64,000 bases of DNA. Origin: Herbaspirillum sp. ST 5-3 (GTDB lineage Bacteria > Pseudomonadota > Gammaproteobacteria > Burkholderiales > Burkholderiaceae_D). The notes beneath the pieces are model-generated. The model saw only the letters and a program-made list of their open reading frames with translations. It was not told where the DNA came from and did no database searches. Numbering within the stretch: the first letter of the stretch is position 1; each line of letters starts with the position of its first letter. Below are positions 57,125-64,000 of the stretch, one piece after another. Location: assembly GCF_004804275.1 (NCBI RefSeq), contig NZ_STGI01000004.1, positions 207,605-271,604 on the forward strand, in the 5' to 3' direction. Both the position numbers and the translations under genes were made by a program.

Positions 57125-57655
57125 CTACAGTATAACGGCCTGCTGCACCGGCCGCATTTGCATCTCGCACATTTGCATGCCGATATAAAGCTGGATCCAG
57201 GAAAGCACTTGCGCCGGCTTCTGGATGTCGAGCCAGATCAACCGCTGCCGCACGATGCGCGGCGGCGGCGAGTCGGTTGCCACCGCGATGACGTGGCTGT
57301 CATGCGGATAAAGCGCCGGCTCACCGAGTCCGGGACGATAGATTTCCAGCTTCGGAATCGGCGCATTCTTGAAGCCCTCGACCAGGATCAGGTCCGTCGC
57401 GGACTGGCAACACAGGAGCTTGTCCAGATCCGGCTCGCGCCCGCGGCTTGACGAAGCGACAAGCACCCTGGCAGCGCCGGCGGCATAGAGGCGGAAGCTG
57501 TCCTTGCTCCTGTCCTCGGACGATGGCTCATGATGGGTATGCTTGATGACGTTGATGCGCAAGCCCTGAGACGACAGGCGCGGCAGCACATATTCGAGCA
57601 GCGCCGTCTTTCCGCTGCCGGACCAGCCGGCAATGCCCAGCACCGGCGCCCTCAT
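57125..57655 (-). CDS. mobB: molybdopterin-guanine dinucleotide biosynthesis adaptor MobB
   Basis: 176 residues from ATG 57655, which overlaps the stop of the carbonic anhydrase gene by 4 bp; a longer in-frame version reads back into that gene. The P-loop is GIAGWSGSGKTALLEYVLP at residues 7-25. HTHHEPSSEDRSKDSFRLYAAGA and DLILVEGFKNAPIPKLEIYRP are MobB hallmarks. MobB is a GTP-binding helper of MobA in forming the guanine-dinucleotide molybdenum cofactor used by nitrate reductases. The C-terminus is longer than usual and ends MQMCEMQMRPVQQAVIL. Confidence 0.92.
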   Translation of the reverse strand: MRAPVLGIAGWSGSGKTALLEYVLPRLSSQGLRINVIKHTHHEPSSEDRSKDSFRLYAAGAARVLVASSSRGREPDLDKLLCCQSATDLILVEGFKNAPIPKLEIYRPGLGEPALYPHDSHVIAVATDSPPPRIVRQRLIWLDIQKPAQVLSWIQLYIGMQMCEMQMRPVQQAVIL

Positions 57656-58323
57656 GCGGCCTCCACCAGTACGCGCTTTTCCAGCGGGCAAACCAGCGGC
57701 AGGAATTCCTGCTTGCGCGGCGAATAGGCGAGCAACGCGCCGGTTTCGATGTCGAAATACCATCCATGCAGCATCAGTTTTCCTTCTTCGACGCGGCGCT
57801 TGAGCCACGGATAGGTCATCAGGTTGTCGAGCGAGTGCAGAATGCTGGCCAGTTCGCAGGCTTTGTGCCGCTCGTTGCTCGACTTGTGTTCGAGTTCCCG
57901 CATCACGCGCTGCCGCACGGGCTCGGCGATGCGCATCCAGCGTTCGACGAAATTTGTTTCGGGCGCCAGCCGGCGCGGCGCCATGAGCGCGCGGATGCCG
58001 CCGCAGTGCGCATGGCCCAGCACGATCACGCGGGCAACTTCAAGTCCGCATACCGCGAATTCGATAGCGGAGCTGACGCCGGGCGGCGCGTCTGCCCGGC
58101 ACGGCGGAACCAGATTGGCGATATTGCGCACCACGAACAGTTCGCCCGGATCGCTTCCCGTCAACAGTGCCGGATCGACGCGCGAGTCGCAGCAACCGAT
58201 CACGAGGGTGCCGGGTCGTTGGCCTTCACGCAGACTATCGAAGATTCCTTGTTCGCTGAGATACTGTTCCTGAAACCGACAGAAGCCGCGAACGAATTTT
58301 TCGATGTCCTGCATGATCGTCAC
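57652..58323 (-). CDS. beta-class carbonic anhydrase
   Basis: 223 residues. The zinc ligands and catalytic pair are present: CCDSRVDP (Cys, Asp, Arg), then GHAHCGGIRAL (His and Cys). VRNIANLVPP is the usual substrate-side segment. The enzyme interconverts CO2 and bicarbonate. The gene overlaps moaA at its start and mobB at its end, each by an ATGA, so all three are translated together. A carbonic anhydrase inside a molybdenum cofactor and nitrate-sensor run is not the textbook layout. It may supply bicarbonate or proton balance when nitrate is respired, but the reason is unknown. Confidence 0.92.
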   Translation of the reverse strand: MTIMQDIEKFVRGFCRFQEQYLSEQGIFDSLREGQRPGTLVIGCCDSRVDPALLTGSDPGELFVVRNIANLVPPCRADAPPGVSSAIEFAVCGLEVARVIVLGHAHCGGIRALMAPRRLAPETNFVERWMRIAEPVRQRVMRELEHKSSNERHKACELASILHSLDNLMTYPWLKRRVEEGKLMLHGWYFDIETGALLAYSPRKQEFLPLVCPLEKRVLVEAA

Positions 58324-59300
58324 CCGCCCGTCTGTGCCATGAATCGGATGATTTTTTCCGGCTGCTCGCGAAATTCATGCTGCTGCGGTTTCAGCTCGAT
58401 CGCCTGCCTGATCGCCGCCTCCAGTTCCGCATCGCTCGCGCCATCGCGCAGCAAGGGGCGGAACTCGAATTTTTCTTCCTGGCCGAGACAGAGATACAAG
58501 GTGCCGTCGACCGCCAGGCGCACGCGATTGCAGGTGGCGCAGAAATGCTGCGACATCGGCGTGATGAAGCCGACACTGGCGCGGCCGTCGGCCGTGGCGA
58601 GATAGCGCGCCGGACCGCCGCCGAGTTCGCGTGCTTGCGGCAGCAGTCCGAATTTCTTCGACAGCCGCGCCTGAATCGGTCCGAGTTCGAGGAAGGATGC
58701 ATCGCGTCCGGTCGCGCCCATGGGCATGGCTTCGATCAGTCGCAGGATGAAACCGTGTTCGATGCAAAACTCCACCATCGCATCAATCTCGCCGTCATTA
58801 ATGCCGCGCATCGCCACCATGTTGATCTTGATCGGATCGAATCCGGCGGCCTTGCCAGCCATGATGCCATCGAGAATCTTCTCCAGGCTGTCGCGGCCAG
58901 TGATCTTCTCCATGCAGCTGCGGTCGAGCGAATCCAGGCTGACGTTGATGCGCGATACACCTGCGGCCTTGAGGGCCTCCGCATGGCGGTCGAGGCGGGT
59001 TGCGTTGGTGGACAGGGATAGATCGCGAATGCCGGGCAGGCGTGCAATGCGCCCGGCCAGGTCCGGCAGATTGCGCCGCAGAAGCGGCTCGCCGCCGGTC
59101 AGGCGTATGCGTGACGTGCCAAGCCGGGCGAACACGCCGATCAGGCGTTCGATCTCGTCGAAAGTGAGCCAGTGTTTCGGCTCTTCGAATCCCTTGAATC
59201 CCTTTGGAATGCAATACGTGCAACGCAGATCACAACGGTCGGTCACCGATAGCCGCAGATAATCGATGGATCGCCCGAAGCGGTCGCTTAGCATGATCAC
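58320..59300 (-). CDS. moaA: GTP 3 prime,8-cyclase MoaA
   Basis: 326 residues, radical SAM. The N-terminal cluster is RCDLRCTYCIPKGF. The SAM-side glycine motif is RLTGGEPLLRRNL, followed by STNATRL and NVSLDSLD. The C-terminal second cluster is HFCATCNRVRLAVDGTLYLCLG, and the protein ends with the catalytic double glycine TGG. It makes cyclic 3 prime,8-cGTP from GTP, the first step of molybdenum cofactor synthesis. It is the first gene of the coupled run through carbonic anhydrase and mobB to narX and narL. moaC, which acts next, is not in the window. Confidence 0.95.
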   Translation of the reverse strand: MIMLSDRFGRSIDYLRLSVTDRCDLRCTYCIPKGFKGFEEPKHWLTFDEIERLIGVFARLGTSRIRLTGGEPLLRRNLPDLAGRIARLPGIRDLSLSTNATRLDRHAEALKAAGVSRINVSLDSLDRSCMEKITGRDSLEKILDGIMAGKAAGFDPIKINMVAMRGINDGEIDAMVEFCIEHGFILRLIEAMPMGATGRDASFLELGPIQARLSKKFGLLPQARELGGGPARYLATADGRASVGFITPMSQHFCATCNRVRLAVDGTLYLCLGQEEKFEFRPLLRDGASDAELEAAIRQAIELKPQQHEFREQPEKIIRFMAQTGG

Positions 59301-59410
59301 TCCCGATGGATTTTGATGATCCGATTCTATCGGCTGCGCCGCGGTCTGCCAGTTGGCATGAGGAGCTAACGAGGGTAGTTCTTAAGAACTAGGGCACCTT
59401 GAAGCGTCCA

Positions 59411-60121
59411 TCAGCGCGCCAGCCATAATCCCATGATCGAGAAGGACTCAATGACGGAGAGCGGCGTGATCCGCCATAAGTGCCGCGGGCGGGACAAAGG
59501 AATCACGCTGCGCAGAATCACGCCGTAATTCAGGGACTCTGCGTGGGGAAAATAATTTTCCTGAATCGAAATGATCTGCCTGAATCCTTTCATGAAGTAA
59601 TACTTCAGCTGCGGATCCAAGGGCTCGTCTGCGTGGAAGTTTCGCTTCGCATGGACATACTCCCAGACGGAGAGATCCGGATTCTTTTGACGCGCCTTCC
59701 TGAAGCCCGGAATCGGGGAACCGAGATAGACATCCCGCCAACCTGCCTTGAGCGCTCGCGGATAAAAGAACTTGAAAATCGCTTTTACCGCCTCCGGGTG
59801 ATTGCTGCTCAGGCTGATGCCAAACAAGGAACGACCGCAACTGTGCGCAGCGCATGCCCCATCCACGCGCGCCGCAGTTTCCCACTTCGTTGGTGCCGTG
59901 AATATCGCGGGATTCACGGGGCGCATGAAAAGCGACGCCAGTGACTGTCCCGTCCTTGCGCAAAATGTGCCGATGGACAGCTCCGGATACGCTGAGATCC
60001 GCTGGAGCATCAGCTCCCGTCCGGCCACCTGCTGCAGCTCCCATTTTGAGTGTTCCAGATCCATCAAGGCAGAGATGTCTTCAGGCTCAAGAAAACGCGT
60101 TTGAAATGCGGATAGAGTCAT
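59411..60121 (-). CDS. GNAT-fold acyltransferase coupled to a fatty-acid desaturase
   Basis: 236 residues from ATG 60121, which overlaps the desaturase stop by 4 bp; upstream in-frame codons read back into that gene. The chain shows a GNAT pattern: RFLEPEDISALMDLEHSKWE at the start, and late SPIPGFRKARQKNPDLSVWEYV and YYFMKGFRQIISIQENYFPH. The last part resembles the GNAT modules that precede nitrilase-like domains in some bacteria. FeeM-type N-acyl amino acid synthases are a more distant possibility. Coupling to a desaturase suggests the acyl donor or product is a lipid. Substrate unknown. Confidence 0.65.
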   Translation of the reverse strand: MTLSAFQTRFLEPEDISALMDLEHSKWELQQVAGRELMLQRISAYPELSIGTFCARTGQSLASLFMRPVNPAIFTAPTKWETAARVDGACAAHSCGRSLFGISLSSNHPEAVKAIFKFFYPRALKAGWRDVYLGSPIPGFRKARQKNPDLSVWEYVHAKRNFHADEPLDPQLKYYFMKGFRQIISIQENYFPHAESLNYGVILRSVIPLSRPRHLWRITPLSVIESFSIMGLWLAR

Positions 60122-61113
60122 GACCGCAACGATCCATTCGCAATGTGCGCATCGCCTGCCCGCCACGCATTGCTCGGCACCATGGCGACTTCATCAACTA
60201 ATCCCGTCAGATATCCGCGCGTGAGGACTGCATGGCGCCGATATTGACTATCCTTCATGAGAGCCCGGTGCAGTCGATTCAATCGAAAGAATGGCACGGA
60301 AGGAAAAAGATGATGTTCGGTATGGAAATTGACGCCGTTTTGACAAATCAGGAGACGCTCGATCGTTCCGGCGAGGACCGTTCTCGAACCGGCAATACCG
60401 GGTGACGGCATGCCGAAATGCTCGCCCATGTCACGCAAATACAGGATTGCCATCAGAAATGTGGCGAGCGGCACAATCCAGTAGAGAAACACATTCCACC
60501 ACCAGCCGAACCAGGTTGTCGCGACGACAAAACCAGTCACCCACACGGCGCGGCTGATGCGCGTGGAGCGCGGAAGATCAATCGCCATGCCGGAGTCGAT
60601 GGTGTATCCCTTCAAATCGGTGATGGTGTACCAGCCCGCGCAATGCTTCGCTATTTCGAGGAAAACCTGTTTCCGTGTCTTGGGGAAGCGATACCTGTCC
60701 TTTTTCATGGATGCAATCCAGTCAGGATCTTCATCGGTCGAAGCATGCCGGTGATGCGGCATGTGGTTCCTGCGAAATCCGTGGATGGTGATCAAGAACG
60801 GAAACGCAGTAAAGACATCGCCAACAAGGTCGTTCAGCAAGGGACGCTTGCGACTGAACTGATAATGCGAATACTCGTGCATCAAGACCAGCAAGGCATG
60901 CTGGCGCGTCGCGATCAGCATGATGCAGACAATACTGATTGCAGTGTTTGATAACCAGGCGGCGGCGGTGATCAGCATAACGATCCAGAGCCATTCGATG
61001 CAGGTCTGGAGCAGCAAGCGATATGGTGCTGGCGCTGCCATGCGCTTCAAGAACTCGCGGTCCAACCGGATGCACGCCCCTGCATGCTGCCCGGCGGTAA
61101 ATGACTTAGCCAT
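60118..61113 (-). CDS. membrane fatty-acid desaturase
   Basis: 331 residues with hydrophobic pairs near 30-70 and 190-225. All three diiron His clusters are present: HEYSHYQFS, HMPHHRHAS (with NHMPHH) and FHTEHHLFPSVPF. This is the acyl-lipid/DesA-like group that introduces double bonds (or hydroxyls in close relatives) into membrane fatty acids, drawing electrons from a ferredoxin. It ends in an ATGA overlap with the GNAT gene, so the two proteins are made together. Position-specific activity cannot be read. Upstream, 176 bp separate it from the start of a divergent very large gene. Confidence 0.88.
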   Translation of the reverse strand: MAKSFTAGQHAGACIRLDREFLKRMAAPAPYRLLLQTCIEWLWIVMLITAAAWLSNTAISIVCIMLIATRQHALLVLMHEYSHYQFSRKRPLLNDLVGDVFTAFPFLITIHGFRRNHMPHHRHASTDEDPDWIASMKKDRYRFPKTRKQVFLEIAKHCAGWYTITDLKGYTIDSGMAIDLPRSTRISRAVWVTGFVVATTWFGWWWNVFLYWIVPLATFLMAILYLRDMGEHFGMPSPGIAGSRTVLAGTIERLLICQNGVNFHTEHHLFPSVPFFRLNRLHRALMKDSQYRRHAVLTRGYLTGLVDEVAMVPSNAWRAGDAHIANGSLRS

Positions 61114-61289
61114 AGATGAATGTTTTCCGGCAAAAGGACTGATTGCTCACGAGCGGGGATCGTAAAGAGGAAATGTTTCAGCAAGATGAAATTTTCACAA
61201 GTTTCCGCGTGGAAGGAACCAGCCATCGAACCACCCCACTCATAGCCGGCGAGTAATGCGCCGAATCCCGAAAGCCTTTCTGAAGAGCC

Positions 61290-64000
61290 ATGATCTCGAG
61301 AACCGTGCAATCCGGCGCGAACATGCGTCAGTCACCGAATACCAAGCCATCATCGCGTCAACATGAGGCCACAGTACCCTCACCAGTAAGCGAACGAGGA
61401 CTATCCGGCGAGACGATTGACGATGCTTCGCAGAGAGCAAGGCAGCCGAACAGTGATGGCGGCCTGCGCGCCAGGCTGAAAAGACTGTTTGATACGAAGG
61501 ACGTGCCGCATGAACCAGCCTTGCGTCTGGATGGAGACTGGAAGAACGACGTCGCGCAACGGATTTGCGACGCTTGGGTGGAAAGCCGGAAAAAGTACGA
61601 CCCGCATGCAGTTTCCATCGTTGCCCTGTCGAGAATGAAAGCACTCGACTACGAGCGAAAGCATCGCGACAGCATTCCGGAGGATCAACGTCTTTTACCG
61701 GGAAATGCGACGAAGCAGGACTACTATGAGGCACAGACTGAAGCCTTCCTGGGGGCAATTGGCATCAATGGAGACGACCTGACAGCGATGCTGGAAAGTT
61801 TCAAACTCGCAGGGACAGGCGGCTTGCATCGCCAGCATGTCACTGCCGCTACAACGGTCAGCAATGTCGTCATCGGGACGTCGCAACTACTGTCCTCGCA
61901 ACACCCCGCGGCAGCGACAGCTCTTTATGGCGTGCGATTGCTGTTGCAGGGAATTACCACCGAGCGAATACTTGACTCGGGATGGCGGCGCCTGCGCAAT
62001 GCGGGGACGGAAGATGTGTTGCCGCATGGCCGCGCCGACGCCGCCCCCAGCGCCAAGAATGCACCAACCATGTTCGGCGCCGCCCATGACGTGATATGGG
62101 AACTGAGAGGCGTGAAGAAAAACCTGCGCAAGATGGAAGCCGCTTTGAAAGCGCTGGAAGAAGCCAGCACAGTCTTCGAGAAGAGCGGCACCAACGCGGA
62201 CAGGGAGAAGTTGGAAAAGGCCACGGAGAAACTGGAGATCGGCTTTGCGAAGATCTGTCGCCAGTTGGAAGTCAAAGCCTCGTACAAGGTATCTTCAGAA
62301 AGCGCAAAGATTGAATTCCGCGGTAACCAGCGCTATCTCGGCACCAGCTATGCGGGCACCACGCTTACTCTCGGCGCCGGGCTGTTTTCCATTCTGACGC
62401 CTGTCCTCGGCGCAGCGGCCGCGCCGATCACCGGCGGCGTCAGCCTTGCCACGGCCGCACTCGTTGCGACCCTCTATGCAGGCTATCAGCTCAGCAAGGG
62501 CCCGAGCAAGGATGGCGAAGCGAAGGCAAGGCGAGCCATTGTCGCGCTGAGCAAATCCGCTGACATATTGAGCGGGGACACCGTACAAAGCCGGAAGGAC
62601 CGAGCCGCCGCTCTCAAGATATACAGAAAGGATCGACGAAAAGCCCGTCTGAAGTTCGGCAAAGCCAGGGCCGAGGCCAAAGAAACCGCGAGAGCGAAGT
62701 TATTGGCGCGATTGGAGGCAATCTCGGAGCAGGAGAAGGTCGGAGATCTCATGGATGCGCGGCGAAACTGGAAGACCTATCGCGCGCACCTTGGAGAGGT
62801 ATCGAAGATCGAACAGACGGCAGCACGTGAAGAATGGCCACCCTCGCGGCTCGCCGATCGGGTGGCGCGACTGGAAAAGCAATTCCAGACCACTCATCAA
62901 GCCGACTTTTCCACAAAAGTCATTGCGGACGCATGGAAGAATCCGATGCGCATACGCATGGATACAGCCGTCCGTCTGTTGAAAGGCAAGGTGGCACAAT
63001 CGACCGATCACCTCATCAATCAGGTACAACATCCGGGCTTGAAAGCGCGGCTTTCCAGGAGCGGGAACGAAAACGCAATTGATGCGACCAGGACGGAACT
63101 GCGAAAAAACCTGCAGGATTTGTTCAATCTGGGGATCGCACTGCGTGAACTGAAGGCGCTGAAAGACGGAAGTGACGCCGACCCTGCGGCAATGCACCGC
63201 GCCGCGACCGCCATCGGCGCTATTGAAGATGCGGACGTGCGCAGCCTGTTTTGCGGCGATGGCAGGGAGCAGGTCGAGGCTGCAGACAAGGCGAAGAAAC
63301 TGACAGCCGGGGAAGCAGAACGTTATGTCTATACGAATGCAGGCGCTTCCTCGATAGGCATCGGCTTGAATGTCGGGGTTGGCGCCACCGACTTCGGCAT
63401 TGGCCTGGCGAAGGCGAGCAACGTTGTCCACGTCGGTCTCGATGACCCGAATCCCGAAGGAAAGCCAAGGATCCCCGAGTACAACGATTACAAGTTTGCC
63501 GCAATTTCCCAGGCCGGAGCGCCACTGATGGCGCATATGAACGCCGGCAATCGTGCGGCATTCCAGAAGACTCAAATGCCGGCCGCTCTGAAAGCCACGA
63601 TACGTCCGAAGGATGAGCAAGTCGAACTGAAGATCGACCTCGACAGCGATATTGTCCACCTTCAGGACGGCAATGGCGCGACAAAGGAAAAGATCGATGC
63701 ACTTGTCGAGCAGCTTGCCAGTGCGGACTCGGTACCCGACAAAATCATCCTGTCCATGACGCAAGCGCCTGATACTGCCGCACCGGGCGAAGCTGTGCGC
63801 AGGAATATCGCGTTCAATCTCCGGTCGACTTCCGCTTATCACCGTGCCCGATACAAAACTGCGTCACGAAGGGAGAAGTTGAAAGTGATGAGCGCGAAGG
63901 CCGGCATTATCGGACGACACGCCTTCATGTCGATCGCCGGCTTGCCAGCGCAAGCGATCGCCCAATATAACCTGAAGAAAACCCGAGCCGCGCTTGAGCA
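61290..64000 (+). CDS. very large protein of unknown function, C-terminus beyond the window
   Basis: A frame open from ATG 61290 (61323 is an alternative) through the last base gives at least 903 residues. No in-frame stop occurs. The first 60-70 residues are Ser/Thr/Gln/Pro/Arg-rich and probably disordered. Residues about 270-345 and 410-490 are charged, Lys/Glu/Ala-rich helices likely to be coiled coils. About 350-405 is hydrophobic (TLGAGLFSILTPVLGAAAAPI), possibly one or two membrane segments, and 680-715 is Gly-rich (GIGLNVGVGATDFGIGLAKA). No signal peptide and no motif I recognise. Size, disordered N-terminus and helices are seen in type III effectors and other secreted toxins, but no such claim can be proven here. 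Opposite-strand frames are shadows. Confidence 0.8.
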   Translation, partial: MISRTVQSGANMRQSPNTKPSSRQHEATVPSPVSERGLSGETIDDASQRARQPNSDGGLRARLKRLFDTKDVPHEPALRLDGDWKNDVAQRICDAWVESRKKYDPHAVSIVALSRMKALDYERKHRDSIPEDQRLLPGNATKQDYYEAQTEAFLGAIGINGDDLTAMLESFKLAGTGGLHRQHVTAATTVSNVVIGTSQLLSSQHPAAATALYGVRLLLQGITTERILDSGWRRLRNAGTEDVLPHGRADAAPSAKNAPTMFGAAHDVIWELRGVKKNLRKMEAALKALEEASTVFEKSGTNADREKLEKATEKLEIGFAKICRQLEVKASYKVSSESAKIEFRGNQRYLGTSYAGTTLTLGAGLFSILTPVLGAAAAPITGGVSLATAALVATLYAGYQLSKGPSKDGEAKARRAIVALSKSADILSGDTVQSRKDRAAALKIYRKDRRKARLKFGKARAEAKETARAKLLARLEAISEQEKVGDLMDARRNWKTYRAHLGEVSKIEQTAAREEWPPSRLADRVARLEKQFQTTHQADFSTKVIADAWKNPMRIRMDTAVRLLKGKVAQSTDHLINQVQHPGLKARLSRSGNENAIDATRTELRKNLQDLFNLGIALRELKALKDGSDADPAAMHRAATAIGAIEDADVRSLFCGDGREQVEAADKAKKLTAGEAERYVYTNAGASSIGIGLNVGVGATDFGIGLAKASNVVHVGLDDPNPEGKPRIPEYNDYKFAAISQAGAPLMAHMNAGNRAAFQKTQMPAALKATIRPKDEQVELKIDLDSDIVHLQDGNGATKEKIDALVEQLASADSVPDKIILSMTQAPDTAAPGEAVRRNIAFNLRSTSAYHRARYKTASRREKLKVMSAKAGIIGRHAFMSIAGLPAQAIAQYNLKKTRAALE

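Noticed and set aside
62700-63842. 380-codon open frame on the minus strand
   Set aside because: Its translation is Cys/His/Arg-rich without a recognisable fold, and it lies opposite the much longer plus-strand frame with coding-like composition.

Overview
The window reads as a chromosomal segment of a respiratory, facultatively anaerobic betaproteobacterium. The family is probably Oxalobacteraceae or a close Burkholderiales relative. I infer this from the fairly high GC, the ccoS-ccoNOQP-ccoG-fixH layout behind an FNR promoter, and protein families typical of that order (DUF1631, TAXI-TRAP with DUF1850, PNPOx-GAF fusions). I cannot name genus or species. No rRNA, tRNA, CRISPR array, phage or plasmid backbone was seen.

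Layout. 1-2.8 kb: the end of an ABC efflux system (FtsX-type permease, HlyD-type adaptor) and a FemAB-like GNAT. 2.8-8.8 kb: a nosR-apbE pair on the minus strand, facing a sigma-54 activator of AcoR type. A 207-bp piece of nosR is duplicated next to the activator, and a sigma-54-type promoter lies upstream of nosR. nosZ is not in the window. 8.8-14.1 kb: pbpG, a ketopantoate reductase-family gene, a Ca2+-type P-ATPase, and a non-autonomous palindromic element inserted at the ATPase stop codon. 14.1-23 kb: a TAXI-TRAP importer, a prolyl 4-hydroxylase-like oxygenase, a ROK kinase, and otsA-otsB in which OtsA carries a membrane sensor-like front end. 23-36.5 kb: a GAF-PAS-PAS-GGDEF-EAL protein, ppnN, a DUF1631 protein, rsuA, two flavin split-barrel proteins (one fused to GAF), TPP-dependent E1 alpha and beta genes, and an arginine-methyltransferase-like protein.

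36.7-59.3 kb is the core: a low-oxygen and nitrogen-oxide respiration block. It holds fnr, the whole cbb3 oxidase set (ccoNOQP, ccoG, fixH, ccoI, ccoS and a TauE/SafE-like protein), hemN, nnrS, an acyl-CoA ligase/acetyltransferase, a universal stress protein, a heavy-metal-associated protein, and a tightly packed run moaA-carbonic anhydrase-mobB-narX-narL. FNR boxes matching TTGAT-N4-ATCAA or close to it precede ccoN (two), hemN, the stress protein, the metal-binding protein and possibly fnr itself. A 23-bp NsrR-type palindrome precedes nnrS. The logic is coherent: FNR senses oxygen, NarXL senses nitrate/nitrite, NsrR senses NO, and the targets are a high-affinity oxidase, anaerobic haem synthesis, molybdenum cofactor synthesis and NO tolerance.

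59.4-64 kb: a GNAT and a fatty-acid desaturase that overlap by 4 bp, then a very large plus-strand reading frame that runs off the window end. It encodes more than 900 residues of an unrecognised protein with a disordered N-terminus, charged helices and a hydrophobic stretch. This and the lone nosR-apbE/sigma-54 module are the least explained parts of the window.
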